Source of the DNA: Porticoccus sp964276025
GTDB lineage: Bacteria; Pseudomonadota; Gammaproteobacteria; Pseudomonadales; Porticoccaceae
Direction: 5' to 3'
DNA: 64,000 nt
NCBI GenBank assembly: GCA_964276025.1
Contig: CAXYDD010000001.1
Coordinates: 310,001-374,000 of the forward strand
Within the stretch, counting starts at the first letter, position 1. The number at the start of each line of letters is the position of its first letter. Under the pieces are notes generated by a model. The model saw only the letters and a list, made by a program, of their open reading frames with translations, was not told the origin of the DNA and ran no database searches. A program made the position numbers and the translations under genes. This document shows positions 1-9,362 of the stretch, piece by piece.

Positions 1-328
1 TCGTGTGTAAAAAATTTTCTATTGAATTTAATTTGGGTGACAAAATAGAAAATTTATTGCACAAGGTCTGACTAGAGGCCGCGACTGTGAAATATATATG
101 ATTATCGCGTCGAAAATAAATAGCCAAAAGCTTAATTATTGGCTGATCAGCCTCATAATATTGAACATAGTTATACTCAACGGCTAAATAAGGGGTTTTC
201 TTGAAAGAATCTAGATCGTCAGAAAAAAGAATATCCCCGCTACACTCTGATTTAAAGGTAACCATATTTTCTTTTTCCCATAAACTAAGTAGCTTTTCAG
301 GGTTATCAAAATCTTGTATGACCAGCAA
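1..328 (-). CDS. Hypothetical protein, 3' end outside window
   Basis: I do not recognise this gene. On the minus strand an uninterrupted frame of 109 codons runs off the left edge. It has a very strong ribosome binding site (CAGGAGG) six bases before a TTG codon at 328, which is why I place the start there. The visible protein begins LLVIQDFDNPEKLL and continues as a mixed charged and aromatic sequence, with a patch VEYNYVQYYEADQP around residues 55-68. No signal peptide or membrane segment is visible, so it is probably cytoplasmic. It is transcribed in the same direction as fadB, about 210 bp downstream of it. The Shine-Dalgarno sequence and the length of open frame are the evidence that it is real; the function is unknown. 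Confidence 0.6.
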   Translation of the reverse strand, partial: MLVIQDFDNPEKLLSLWEKENMVTFKSECSGDILFSDDLDSFKKTPYLAVEYNYVQYYEADQPIIKLLAIYFRRDNHIYFTVAASSQTLCNKFSILSPKLNSIENFLHT

Positions 329-539
329 AAAAACCTCCTGAGCTAATAAAATATTATTTTAAAAGAGACGTGATTCAATTTTAAAATTGCAGAACGTTAA
401 ACCTACTCATAAGAAATATTAAAAAAAATTTATATTATGCATACCTCTAATGGACGAAGGTTAATGACAGAATTTCTCTATATTTTATCACCTCTATCTT
501 AATAGACTATTTAAAATATTATTTCCGTAACCTAAAAAA

Positions 540-2720
540 TCAAAAACTATAATATTTTATATTTTCCTTAGCCATTTTTCGCATTTTTGAGGTGGGTTTA
601 TATAAGCTTCCTAAATGAGCAAATTGATCAGCTAGTTTACAGAACTTATTAAGGCCTATTTCGTCCATCCATCTTAATAAACCGCCACGAAAAATTGGGA
701 AACCTAAGCCATAAATAATTGACATATCAACTTCTGATGGAGAATCTACGATACCTTCCTCTAAACAAAGAGCAGCTTCAATGCACATTGGAATCATAAA
801 TCTATGAAGGATTTCGACATCATTAAATTTAGGGTTATTTGAGTGACTTTCTTTGGTGTGTGCTTTTAATATCTGAATGACCTTTTCATCGAAATATTTT
901 TTTGGTTTTCCTTTATCATCATCTTGATACCTATAAAAACCTTTTTGATTTTTCTGACCAAATCTTTTTTTCTCGCATAAAATTCGAGTTGGTGAGACAT
1001 CACACATATCCTGCATTCTATCTGGGTAGCCTGAAATAATTGTTTCAAAACAACTTATAGCTGTATCAAGTCCAATAACATCAATAAGATAAGCTGGGCC
1101 CATCGGCCACCCCCAATCCTCTATAGCTCTGTCAATTTGTTGAAAATCAGCCCCATCAATTACCATCATATCGAAAGCGAAAATAGCTGGAAAAAGAATT
1201 CTGTTCACTAAAAAACCAGGGCAATCATTAACAATGATTGGTTTCTTTCCCAACTTAATAGCATGAGAGACGGCTAACTCAAGGGTTTCCTCAGAAGTTT
1301 TTTTACCTCGTACAACTTCTACTAATGGCATCGCATGAACTGGATTAAAAAAGTGCATTCCACAGAATCTATCAGGATGATTTAAATTGCTTGCGAGAAA
1401 ATCGATTGAAATAGTTGAGGTATTTGAGCTTAATATTGCATCAGCAGGTAGATTTTTTTCAATTTCAGCTAAAACCTCAGATTTTATTGTTTTATTTTCA
1501 ACAATAGCCTCAATAGCAACAGTTGTTTTTTCGGTACCCTCATAACTCAAAGAGGGCTTTATTCTAGACAGTATATTTTTAGCATCTGAATTTGATATTT
1601 TCCCTCTGCTAATGCTATTGGAAAGTAACTTATTCGCCTCATTTATACCCATTAGCAATGAATTATCATCTATATCTTTCATTAAGACAGAAAAGCCCTT
1701 TGATGCGTTCTGGTATGCTATCCCGCCCCCCATAATGCCAGCCCCTAGAACTGTCACATGGCTAACTATTTTCGAGCAATTTCTGGATATCCTTTTAGCT
1801 TTGGAGCTGACATACTGATCATTTATAAAAAGACCCATTAAGGATCTGCACTCCGGTGTTTTAGAGAGCTCCTGAAAAGCCTCATATTCGATAGTTTGAG
1901 CCTCGTCTTGCGATACACTAATAGCTCTGGGGACCATCTCTAGTACTACTAGGGGTGCCGGATAGGAAATACCAATTTTTGAAGAAATATACTTACTAAA
2001 AAACTCTTTATTTTCAATAATTTTAGTGGTCTCTAACAATAATGGTTTTTGCTTCTGATTGCGACGTTGCTTATAGTCTGATTTTTTATCAAAAGCAGTT
2101 TTCAAAATCTTTAGTGACTCCTCTAGCAATAAATCAGAGTCCACTACAGCGTCTACTGCGCCATCTAATAATGCCTCATCAGGCATCTTATGTTTGCCAG
2201 CAATAATCCATTCGAGAGCTTTATGTAGTCCTATAATCCTCGGTAAGCGAACCGTCCCGCCCCAACCTGGTATAATTCCTAACTTAGTTTCAGGGAGGCC
2301 CACGATAGCCTTACTTGTAAGTATTCGAAAATCGCAAGCAAGACATAATTCAAAACCACCCCCTAATGCAAAGCCATCAATGCTTGCAATTGTAGGAAAA
2401 GGTAGAGACTCAATCTTATTAAATGCCATATTTGCTCTGTCAAAAAATATTTTAAGTCGACTACCATTAGCTTTAAATATTTGACCGAGTTCGCTGATAT
2501 CGGCACCAGCTATAAAGCTACTTTTTGCGCTAGAAAATATAAGGCCGTTTATATTTGATTGATTCTTAGCGATTGATAAAACATTTATAAGCTCTTCAAT
2601 GGTCGCCTGATCGCATATATTAATAGGTCGCTTTTTTGAATCAAAGATCAGCTCTAAAAAATTATTATTAATTATTTTTAGCTTTAAAGAACTACCCTGA
2701 AAAATAATTTTTTGCGTCAT
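540..2720 (-). CDS. fadB: Fatty acid oxidation complex alpha subunit FadB
   Basis: Multifunctional beta-oxidation enzyme of 726 residues: enoyl-CoA hydratase/isomerase in the N-terminal ~190 residues and 3-hydroxyacyl-CoA dehydrogenase from about residue 315. Visible motifs are the oxyanion-hole stretch SFIAGADI (about residue 70), GFALGGGFELCLACD (about 117-131), the Rossmann motif VLGAGIMGGGIAYQ (about 324-337) and the HFFNPVHAMPLVE active-site region. Length and C-terminal features (RFGQKN, KGKPKK) follow E. coli FadB (729 aa) rather than FadJ. In Proteobacteria fadB is normally followed by the thiolase gene fadA, but here the next gene downstream is an unknown open-ended frame, so the partner thiolase must lie elsewhere. 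The island at 18-29 kb carries an independent fadI/fadJ pair. The identification is firm. Confidence 0.95.
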   Translation of the reverse strand: MTQKIIFQGSSLKLKIINNNFLELIFDSKKRPINICDQATIEELINVLSIAKNQSNINGLIFSSAKSSFIAGADISELGQIFKANGSRLKIFFDRANMAFNKIESLPFPTIASIDGFALGGGFELCLACDFRILTSKAIVGLPETKLGIIPGWGGTVRLPRIIGLHKALEWIIAGKHKMPDEALLDGAVDAVVDSDLLLEESLKILKTAFDKKSDYKQRRNQKQKPLLLETTKIIENKEFFSKYISSKIGISYPAPLVVLEMVPRAISVSQDEAQTIEYEAFQELSKTPECRSLMGLFINDQYVSSKAKRISRNCSKIVSHVTVLGAGIMGGGIAYQNASKGFSVLMKDIDDNSLLMGINEANKLLSNSISRGKISNSDAKNILSRIKPSLSYEGTEKTTVAIEAIVENKTIKSEVLAEIEKNLPADAILSSNTSTISIDFLASNLNHPDRFCGMHFFNPVHAMPLVEVVRGKKTSEETLELAVSHAIKLGKKPIIVNDCPGFLVNRILFPAIFAFDMMVIDGADFQQIDRAIEDWGWPMGPAYLIDVIGLDTAISCFETIISGYPDRMQDMCDVSPTRILCEKKRFGQKNQKGFYRYQDDDKGKPKKYFDEKVIQILKAHTKESHSNNPKFNDVEILHRFMIPMCIEAALCLEEGIVDSPSEVDMSIIYGLGFPIFRGGLLRWMDEIGLNKFCKLADQFAHLGSLYKPTSKMRKMAKENIKYYSF

Positions 2721-2747
2721 CGGATCACTCTAGAGACTATTAATTTA

Positions 2748-3647
2748 TTAAAAAAATATTATATAGATTAAGAACAAATAAATTGTGTACTGCAATATGT
2801 AATAAAAAACTCTATTAGATTTTTTTATTCTTTTTCCGATCAGTCTTACCTTAAAAATATGAGGAAATAATCGATTAATTCCACCAACTTTATCTCCTTG
2901 CATATTTTTGGTAGTGGTTGCTGCCATAAAAATTCGTGAGAAAACTTGGTTTATCCAGTCAACCACAAAGAAATTAACGGGTCTTTTTACATCTAAGAAT
3001 AAAACAATTCTATTTATATTTGTTTTATTCTCTGCATAATGAATAAAAGTCTCATCAAAAATTATTGACTCGCCATCTTTCCAATAATATTTTTCTCCAT
3101 CTACAGAAATAAAACATTCCTCTGAGTTAGGTGTAACTAAACCTAGATGATAGCGAAAAGAACCAGCATAAGGATCCCTGTGTTTAACCAATCTAGCCCC
3201 CGGAGGCAGCATAGCGAACATGGCCCCCTTAATAGATGGAATAGAGTTGATCAGTTCAACTGTCTTCGGGCATAGCTTATTTGCTGAGTGCAAAGATGCT
3301 CCATACCATTTCAAATAAAATCGTTTCCAGCCAGTTTTAAAAAAAGAATTGAATCCAAGGTCATCTTTTTCTTCTGAGGATTTTATATGTGTTTGGTTGT
3401 TAAGCTCAACTGCCTCATCCCTTATTATTTTCCAGTTATCCTCCAGGACCTTTAATTCAGGGAAATTATCGACATTGACGTATACAGATTTTTTTATCGT
3501 AGAGAAAAAATAGAATAGACAATTTATGGGTCCGAACAAATTTGAGTGATCGCTTATCTTTCGGACTAGTTTTTCGTGCTGAACAGCACCTCTATTTTGT
3601 ACATAAAATGCACATAAAATAAAAACCAAAAGTACAAAAAGACCCAT
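2748..3647 (-). CDS. lpxO: Lipid A hydroxylase LpxO-like aspartyl/asparaginyl beta-hydroxylase
   Basis: Fe(II)/2-oxoglutarate-dependent dioxygenase expected to 2-hydroxylate the 3'-secondary acyl chain of lipid A at the inner membrane. The catalytic domain shows the first iron ligand in KHRDPYAGSFRYHLGL, followed by CFISVDGEKYYWKDGES and the second histidine in FDETFIHYAENKT, as in the aspartyl/asparaginyl hydroxylase family. I chose the ATG at 3647, giving 299 residues, because the protein then begins with a hydrophobic anchor (MGLFVLLVFILCAFYV) followed by RGAVQHEK, matching the layout and length of Salmonella LpxO (about 302 aa). An upstream in-frame TTG at 3749 has no ribosome binding site. 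The C-terminus has another strongly hydrophobic segment. It lies 27 bp upstream of fadB, same strand, possibly cotranscribed. Confidence 0.85.
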   Translation of the reverse strand: MGLFVLLVFILCAFYVQNRGAVQHEKLVRKISDHSNLFGPINCLFYFFSTIKKSVYVNVDNFPELKVLEDNWKIIRDEAVELNNQTHIKSSEEKDDLGFNSFFKTGWKRFYLKWYGASLHSANKLCPKTVELINSIPSIKGAMFAMLPPGARLVKHRDPYAGSFRYHLGLVTPNSEECFISVDGEKYYWKDGESIIFDETFIHYAENKTNINRIVLFLDVKRPVNFFVVDWINQVFSRIFMAATTTKNMQGDKVGGINRLFPHIFKVRLIGKRIKKSNRVFYYILQYTIYLFLIYIIFF

Positions 3648-3771
3648 AAGAACACCAATAGTTATTTTACTTTGTTTAAATTTAACACAAAGAAAGATGA
3701 AAATATTTACCAAAGGTGCTCTATTGAAGGAAAAAACTTTCTTAAGCAAAAAAAGTGAAAGTTATAAAAAT

Positions 3772-3848
3772 TGGGGTGGCTGACGGGGCTCGAACCCGCG
3801 ACCACCGGAATCACAATCCGGGGCTCTACCAACTGAGCTACAGCCACC
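3772..3848 (-). tRNA. tRNA-His (anticodon GTG)
   Basis: On the minus strand the sequence folds as a cloverleaf: acceptor GGTGGCTG with the extra 5' G typical of tRNA-His, D-arm AGCTCAGTTGGTAGAGC, anticodon arm CCCGGATTGTGATTCCGG with GTG anticodon, and T-arm GGGTTCGAGCCCC. The CCA end is encoded. It is the last gene of a three-tRNA cluster (Pro, Arg, His in transcription order). Confidence 0.97.
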
Positions 3849-3872
3849 ACTAATTTGATTTTTCTTGCTGGA

Positions 3873-3949
3873 TGGCGCGCCCTGCAGGATTCGAACCTGC
3901 GACCTACGGCTTAGAAGGCCGTTGCTCTATCCAGCTGAGCTAAGGGCGC
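3873..3949 (-). tRNA. tRNA-Arg (anticodon TCT)
   Basis: Minus-strand cloverleaf beginning GCGCCCTTAGCTCAG, anticodon loop CTTCTAA reading TCT, T-arm CAGGTTCGAATCCTG, and encoded GCCA end. It is nearly identical in plan to E. coli argU, decoding AGA. It lies between tRNA-Pro and tRNA-His with 24-25 bp spacers, so the three are probably one transcript. Confidence 0.97.
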
Positions 3950-3974
3950 TCAACAACTTTTTTTCAGAAAATAA

Positions 3975-4051
3975 TGGTCGGGGATGAGGGATTTGAACCC
4001 CCGACATCCTGCTCCCAAAGCAGGCGCGCTACCAGACTGCGCTAATCCCCG
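3975..4051 (-). tRNA. tRNA-Pro (anticodon TGG)
   Basis: Minus-strand cloverleaf beginning CGGGGATTAGCGCAG, anticodon loop CTTTGGGA reading TGG, T-arm GGGGTTCAAATCCC, and encoded ACCA end. It is the first gene of the Pro-Arg-His cluster, which sits next to folD, as I recall it does in Pseudomonas. Confidence 0.97.
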
Positions 4052-4110
4052 ATGTTATTTTTACCCTCAGTTTGAGAGGTGGGCATAATACTGACGACAG
4101 GCGATCTAGT

Positions 4111-4142
4111 CAATCAAAAGCAGTCAAAAGCAGTCAAAAGCA
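4111..4142. repeat. Three-copy 10-bp tandem repeat upstream of folD
   Basis: The unit CAGTCAAAAG occurs three times head to tail (the first copy reads CAATCAAAAG), followed by a further CA. It lies between the tRNA cluster and folD, about 90 bp before the folD start. Phasing is about one helical turn. No function is evident. Confidence 0.7.
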
Positions 4143-4234
4143 TGATGTATTCACTTCACAGGAGACGCCTTAAATGAGAAGATAGAATAACATATAGTCT
4201 ATTCAACCTTTTTAATTTAGGAGCCACTTACTCC

Positions 4235-5089
4235 ATGAAGACCCAAATACTTGATGGAAAAGCTATTGCCTTAAAAACTGAAGCGGAGCTCTACCAGAGA
4301 GTCGCTGATATAAAAGATGCGCATGGTGGTAAAATACCGATGCTAGCAACTATTCTAGTAGGTGGAGATCCTGCATCAGCAACATATGTTCGCATGAAAC
4401 AAAATGCATGTAAGCGAATTGGAATGGATTCTATTGCAGTAGAAATGCCTGAAAACACCTCTACAGATGAACTACTTGATAAAATTCAATCATTAAACGC
4501 TGACCCTTCATGTCAAGGAATACTATTGCAACATCCAGTACCCTCACAAATAGACGAGAGATCTTGTTTCGATAGTATTGATCTCACAAAAGATGTTGAT
4601 GGAGTTACCTGTTTAGGTTTTGGGCGGATATCAATGGGAGAAAGAGCTTATGGGTCAGCAACCCCACAAGGAATAATGCGCCTGCTTTCTGCTTACGAAA
4701 TTGATATTGAGGGAAAACATGCAGTAATTGTTGGGAGGAGTCCTATTTTGGGAAAACCTATGGCAATGATGATGCTCAACAAAAACGCAACTGTTACTAT
4801 TTGTCATTCTCGAACTAAAGATTTACCGGAAATTGTAAAAAAAGCAGACATTATTGTGGGTGCTGTCGGCAAGCCAGAATTCATAAAAGCAAAATGGATT
4901 AAAGATCATGCAGTAGTTATTGATGCTGGATATCACCCGGGTGGAATTGGCGATATTGAGCTAGAACCTCTACATGGTAAAGTTTCTGCAATGACTCCAG
5001 TTCCGGGGGGAGTAGGCCCAATGACAATTAATACCCTTATTTTTCAAGCAGTAGATTCTGCAGAAAGAAGAATAATACAGAAAGAATAA
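4235..5089 (+). CDS. folD: Methylenetetrahydrofolate dehydrogenase/cyclohydrolase FolD
   Basis: Bifunctional enzyme of 284 residues, converting 5,10-methylene-THF to 10-formyl-THF in one-carbon metabolism in the cytosol. Visible landmarks are the substrate-site YVRMKQNACKRIGM (about residues 50-63, with the catalytic lysine), QGILLQHPVP, the NADP-binding GRSPILGKPMAMM (about 165-177) and the C-terminal signature PVPGGVGPMTINTL. Length is normal for the family. The start ATG has an upstream GGAG about 10 nt away. It converges with cysS, their stops only 5 bp apart. Confidence 0.97.
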   Translation: MKTQILDGKAIALKTEAELYQRVADIKDAHGGKIPMLATILVGGDPASATYVRMKQNACKRIGMDSIAVEMPENTSTDELLDKIQSLNADPSCQGILLQHPVPSQIDERSCFDSIDLTKDVDGVTCLGFGRISMGERAYGSATPQGIMRLLSAYEIDIEGKHAVIVGRSPILGKPMAMMMLNKNATVTICHSRTKDLPEIVKKADIIVGAVGKPEFIKAKWIKDHAVVIDAGYHPGGIGDIELEPLHGKVSAMTPVPGGVGPMTINTLIFQAVDSAERRIIQKE

Positions 5090-5094
5090 AATAT

Positions 5095-6504
5095 TTATTC
5101 CTTTCTCCAGGATGTGCCATTACGAGAATCCTCTAGGATAATACCACTAGTTAAAAGTCGAGCTCTTATTTCATCTGCTTCTACAAAATTATTATTATTT
5201 TTTGCAGCTGACCTCTTAGAAATCATAGCTTCTATTTCTGAGTTAGAAAAACTTTGTGGGTCATTATTAATAATGCTGCCTTGCATAAATTCTACTGGAT
5301 CACAGTCTAAAATTTTCAATATGCCCCCCAAAGCCTTTAGTTCACTAACTAATATAACTGCTTGATCTCTATCATCGTCAGACAGCGTGTTTATATGACG
5401 AGCCAGCTCATACATTACCGCTATAGCCTCTCTTGTATTAAAGTCATCATCCATAGCCTCGATAAAGAGTTCATAGTACTTGCTATTCTTCAAGTTACGA
5501 ATTGAGAGGGGCTTAGTATCAGGAAATTGTCTAAGAGTTATATAAAATCTTTCAAGACCCACCTTAGACTCAATCAAGTTTGCTTCTGAATAATTTATAG
5601 GAGTTCTATAATGGCTCGATAGTAAAAAATATCTAATTATTTCTGGGTGATACTTTTTTAATACATCTCTGATTGTAAAAAAATTTCCAAGTGATTTAGA
5701 CATCTTCTGATTATCTACTCTAACTGCACCGGCATGCATCCAGTATTTTGCATACTCCTTACCTGTTGCAGCTTCACTTTGAGCGATCTCATTTTCATGA
5801 TGAGGAAATGGAAGATCTGGACCACCTCCGTGTATATCGAAAGTTGGCCCAAGACAGCAAGTGGACATTGCCGAACATTCGATATGCCAACCCGGCCTAC
5901 CTAAACCCCATGGTGAATTCCAGCTTACATCTTCGTCATCTGTTTTTTTCCATAACGTAAAATCACGTTGATCTAATTTATCAGGATTTGAATCGATTCG
6001 TGCTGTTGAAATCATATCCTCAACATTACGCCCACTCAATCGACCATAATTTTTAAAACTACTTACGTGATAATAAACATCACCTTTTTTTGATATATAG
6101 GCAAATCCTTTATCGATTAAACTTTCAATCATCACAATAATTTCATCTATATGCCCAGTGACTCTTGGTTCTATGTCTGGGGGAAGAACTCCCAACGCTG
6201 ACTGATCCTGATGCATTGCTTTTATCATACGATCAGTCAAAGTACTGTAGAGCTCGTTGTTTTCTTTAGCTCTAACAAGAATTTTGTCATCAATATCTGT
6301 GATATTACGAACGTATTTAAGCCTCCAGTCCTGAGATCTGAGATATCTAGCAATCATATCAAATGAAACCAACACCCTTGCATGCCCAATATGACATAAA
6401 TCATAAACAGTCATACCGCAAACATACATGGTGATTTCGCCCTCAATTATAGGCTTAAAAAGTTCTTTCTGACGAGACAGGGTATTGTATATCTGAAGTG
6501 CCAT
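5095..6504 (-). CDS. cysS: Cysteinyl-tRNA synthetase
   Basis: Class I aminoacyl-tRNA synthetase charging tRNA-Cys; 469 residues, as expected. It has the HIGH motif in CHIGHARV (about residues 37-44), the zinc-ligand region WHIECSAMS, the conserved HHENEIAQSEAATG, and the KMSKS loop in QKMSKSLGNFF (about 265-275). It is the downstream partner of glnS (45 bp between them), both on the minus strand, so the two synthetases probably share an operon. Confidence 0.97.
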   Translation of the reverse strand: MALQIYNTLSRQKELFKPIIEGEITMYVCGMTVYDLCHIGHARVLVSFDMIARYLRSQDWRLKYVRNITDIDDKILVRAKENNELYSTLTDRMIKAMHQDQSALGVLPPDIEPRVTGHIDEIIVMIESLIDKGFAYISKKGDVYYHVSSFKNYGRLSGRNVEDMISTARIDSNPDKLDQRDFTLWKKTDDEDVSWNSPWGLGRPGWHIECSAMSTCCLGPTFDIHGGGPDLPFPHHENEIAQSEAATGKEYAKYWMHAGAVRVDNQKMSKSLGNFFTIRDVLKKYHPEIIRYFLLSSHYRTPINYSEANLIESKVGLERFYITLRQFPDTKPLSIRNLKNSKYYELFIEAMDDDFNTREAIAVMYELARHINTLSDDDRDQAVILVSELKALGGILKILDCDPVEFMQGSIINNDPQSFSNSEIEAMISKRSAAKNNNNFVEADEIRARLLTSGIILEDSRNGTSWRKE

Positions 6505-6548
6505 AATTTGGTCTATTTAACCTCATAGAGGGATAATTTTAGGGAACA

Positions 6549-8219
6549 CTAATCTTTAGATTCTAACCAATTTGATCTTAGTGCAATAGTCTGATTAAAA
6601 ATAATTTTATTCAAGCTGGTATTTTGGTTATCTCTACAAAAATAACCCTCTCTTTCAAATTGATAAGGTTTGCCAACTTCTGCGTCAGCAAGGCTTAGTT
6701 CAGCCTTGCATTTTGTCAAAATTTTTAGTGACTCTGGTTCGACCATCTCAAGAAAATCTCTACCATCTCCATCCGGTATTGGTTCGCTGAATAAACGCTC
6801 GTATAGATGGATATCACAATCAATGGACTTATCAGCTGAGACCCAGTGAAGAACTCCTTTAGGCTTAACTCCATCAGCTGGATCTGCTCCTAATGATTCA
6901 GGCAAAAGAGATACATTGACTTGAATAATCTCACCTTTCTTGTTTTCAAGGTAGCTATCTGCCTCAACAACATAGCTATTCCGCAACCTAACTCTTTTAC
7001 CGGGTGAAAGCTTCTTTTTAAATTTTTTACTGTACTCTTTTTTAAAATCACTTTTATCAATAAATATTTCTTTCGTAAACGGAAGAATCCGCTCACCTAT
7101 TTTCAATTCTGGATGACAAGGTGCTGTAAGATTTTCAAAATGATTTTTCGGAAGATTTGTAATTACAACTTTAAGGGGTTTAATTACAACCATTGCTCTA
7201 GGAGCATTCTTATTCAGCTCATCACGAACAAAAAATTCAAACTGGGAAAGATCTACCAAGCCGTCAGTTTTTGCGACTGCCAAGCTGTCACAGAAATTAC
7301 GAATTGCAATAGGTGGTATTCCGCGACGACGTAAACCGGAGATAGTTAACATGCGAGGGTCATTCCATCCGTCAACAAAGCCACTATCTACGAGCTGCTT
7401 AAGTTTTCTCTTGCTGGTGATACTATAGTTTAAATTTAACCGCCCAAATTCAAATTGGCGAGGTTTAGAGGGCACAGGAAGATTATCAATAAACCAATCA
7501 TATAACGGTCTATTAGACGAAAACTCTAGTGTACAAACTGAATGGCTAATACCCTCAATAGCATCTTCAAGACAATGAGCAAAATCATAAGATGGATATA
7601 TACTCCATTTGTCACCCGCTCGGTGATGGGGCATTTTTTTTATTCTATATATTACTGGGTCACGAAGATTTATATTGGGTGAAGACATATCAATTTTAGC
7701 CCTCAAAGTCATAGAACCTTCTTCAGCATGACCACTTTTCATACTTTCAAGAAGTTGTATGCTGGAATCTATGGATCGATCACGGTACGGGCTATTTGTT
7801 CCAGGTTCAGTCAAGGTGCCGCGACTCTCTCTCATTTCTTCACTACTTAGCTGACAAACATAAGCTTTATTTTCCATTATTAGATATTTAGCCCAGACAT
7901 AAAACTGATCAAAATAATCTGAGGCGTATCTTATATCGCCGTCCCATTTAAAGCCAAGCCACTCAATATCATTAATAATAGACTTCACATATTCTTCATT
8001 TTCTTTATCTGGATTTGTGTCGTCAAATCTCAAGTGACACATACCTCCAAACTGCTGCGCTAAACCAAAATTCAAACAGATAGATTTAGCATGACCAATA
8101 TGGAGATGACCATTTGGTTCTGGTGGAAACCTAGTGACAATAGTATCGACCACTGATTCCTCTAAGTCATTACTCATTATCTGCTGAATAAAATTGAGTG
8201 GTTTATTTTCGTCTGTCAT
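6549..8219 (-). CDS. glnS: Glutaminyl-tRNA synthetase
   Basis: Class I synthetase of 556 residues attaching glutamine to tRNA-Gln. The catalytic core shows RFPPEPNGHLHIGHAKSI (about residues 29-46, HIGH motif), and the second signature appears as ITSKRKLKQLV (VMSKRKL in E. coli). The C-terminal beta-barrel anticodon-binding domains follow, with the conserved DFLEMVEPESL. Length matches E. coli GlnS (554 aa). It heads the glnS-cysS pair and is divergent from the transporter gene at 8368. Confidence 0.97.
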   Translation of the reverse strand: MTDENKPLNFIQQIMSNDLEESVVDTIVTRFPPEPNGHLHIGHAKSICLNFGLAQQFGGMCHLRFDDTNPDKENEEYVKSIINDIEWLGFKWDGDIRYASDYFDQFYVWAKYLIMENKAYVCQLSSEEMRESRGTLTEPGTNSPYRDRSIDSSIQLLESMKSGHAEEGSMTLRAKIDMSSPNINLRDPVIYRIKKMPHHRAGDKWSIYPSYDFAHCLEDAIEGISHSVCTLEFSSNRPLYDWFIDNLPVPSKPRQFEFGRLNLNYSITSKRKLKQLVDSGFVDGWNDPRMLTISGLRRRGIPPIAIRNFCDSLAVAKTDGLVDLSQFEFFVRDELNKNAPRAMVVIKPLKVVITNLPKNHFENLTAPCHPELKIGERILPFTKEIFIDKSDFKKEYSKKFKKKLSPGKRVRLRNSYVVEADSYLENKKGEIIQVNVSLLPESLGADPADGVKPKGVLHWVSADKSIDCDIHLYERLFSEPIPDGDGRDFLEMVEPESLKILTKCKAELSLADAEVGKPYQFEREGYFCRDNQNTSLNKIIFNQTIALRSNWLESKD

Positions 8220-8367
8220 ACTGACGGTCCTAAATGATGATTCTCTATGATTAAGAAGAATTGCTAAAGAATACTAATTATAGCCTTCAGAATACCCTGT
8301 ATAAACCATTGAAGTGAGAGTTTTATAAGTTTCTCACGGATGTCCGCTAAATTCGAGAGATAAGGTT

Positions 8368-9246
8368 TTGATTAAATCAAATACACGAGCGATTATATAC
8401 CTACAATTATGTCTTGTTTCTTTTTTAATAGGAGACATCCTTTTAAAAATATTATTTGATAGCGTGCCGATAGGTCAACTTGTATGGTTTCGAACAATAG
8501 CATCGATAGTTTGTTTGTTTTTTTTCATAGCAAGCACCGGTCGAATATACTTGCTTAAAACCAAAAACCCATGGCAGCACCTGCTTAGGGGAATATTTTT
8601 TGCTGTAATTAGTATGGGTTATTATATTGCAGTCAAAAACTTTCCTTTAAGTGCAGTCGCAGCAGCTCTAGCAGGCGCACCAATTATAATTTCTGCGATA
8701 TCACCTTTTATCCTGAAAGAAAAAGCAAATATAGCCCAATGGATAGCTACACTAATTGGACTTCTTGGTGTTTACTTGGTTCTTAAGCTGGAAATCTCTA
8801 CCTTTAGTCTTATCTACTTATCGTTATTAAGTCTTCCTTTTGCTTATGCTGTATTGATTCTGTGGGGAAGGAAATTATCAAAAACAGATTCAGATTGGGC
8901 AATTAATTTTTATCAATTTATCCCCCTGTTGATTATTTCAAGCTTTTGGGAGCTCGATCAATGGATCCATATAAGCAAAATACAGTTTACTAATTTAATG
9001 ATTTCAGGAATAGCTGGAGCAATAGGCTTTATGTTTTTAATAGCTGCATTCAGGCTAGCTAAGCCAGTAGTCATAGCTCCTTTCGAATACAGCTATATTT
9101 TAATGGCACTTACTGTAGATATTATTTTTTGGAATCTTATACCAGATAATTTTATACGAATTGGAGTTACACTCATTTTAATCTGTGGAATCATTCAATG
9201 GTGGCAATCGACTCTCGATAACCAAGAAAAGATCAAGGAATCTTAG
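8368..9246 (+). CDS. EamA-family (DMT) inner-membrane transporter
   Basis: Integral membrane protein of 292 residues with about ten hydrophobic helices in two EamA repeats; this is the architecture of the drug/metabolite transporter superfamily (RhaT/YdcZ-type). The first repeat holds LKILFDSVPIGQLVWFR near residue 30 and the conserved AVAAALAGAPIIISAISPF (about 93-111). The substrate cannot be deduced. The start is a TTG at 8368 preceded very closely by AAGG; there is no in-frame ATG before the first membrane helix, so TTG is the best choice. It stands alone, divergent from glnS. Confidence 0.8.
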   Translation: MIKSNTRAIIYLQLCLVSFLIGDILLKILFDSVPIGQLVWFRTIASIVCLFFFIASTGRIYLLKTKNPWQHLLRGIFFAVISMGYYIAVKNFPLSAVAAALAGAPIIISAISPFILKEKANIAQWIATLIGLLGVYLVLKLEISTFSLIYLSLLSLPFAYAVLILWGRKLSKTDSDWAINFYQFIPLLIISSFWELDQWIHISKIQFTNLMISGIAGAIGFMFLIAAFRLAKPVVIAPFEYSYILMALTVDIIFWNLIPDNFIRIGVTLILICGIIQWWQSTLDNQEKIKES

Positions 9247-9362
9247 CACTCATCCATAAGAGATATATAATTTATATTTACTATTAGAGGTTCAATTTTT
9301 TTTTAAACAAAGTATCATTGCGTTTTTAATTATGCAGAACAATAAATAGGAATAATTACCAT

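Noticed and set aside
2748..3749. Longer LpxO starting at TTG 3749
   Set aside because: No ribosome binding site, and the extra 34 residues precede the conserved N-terminal membrane anchor of LpxO.
4111..4142. Short 10-bp repeat as a CRISPR or origin iteron array
   Set aside because: Only three copies without spacers, and no cas or replication genes nearby.
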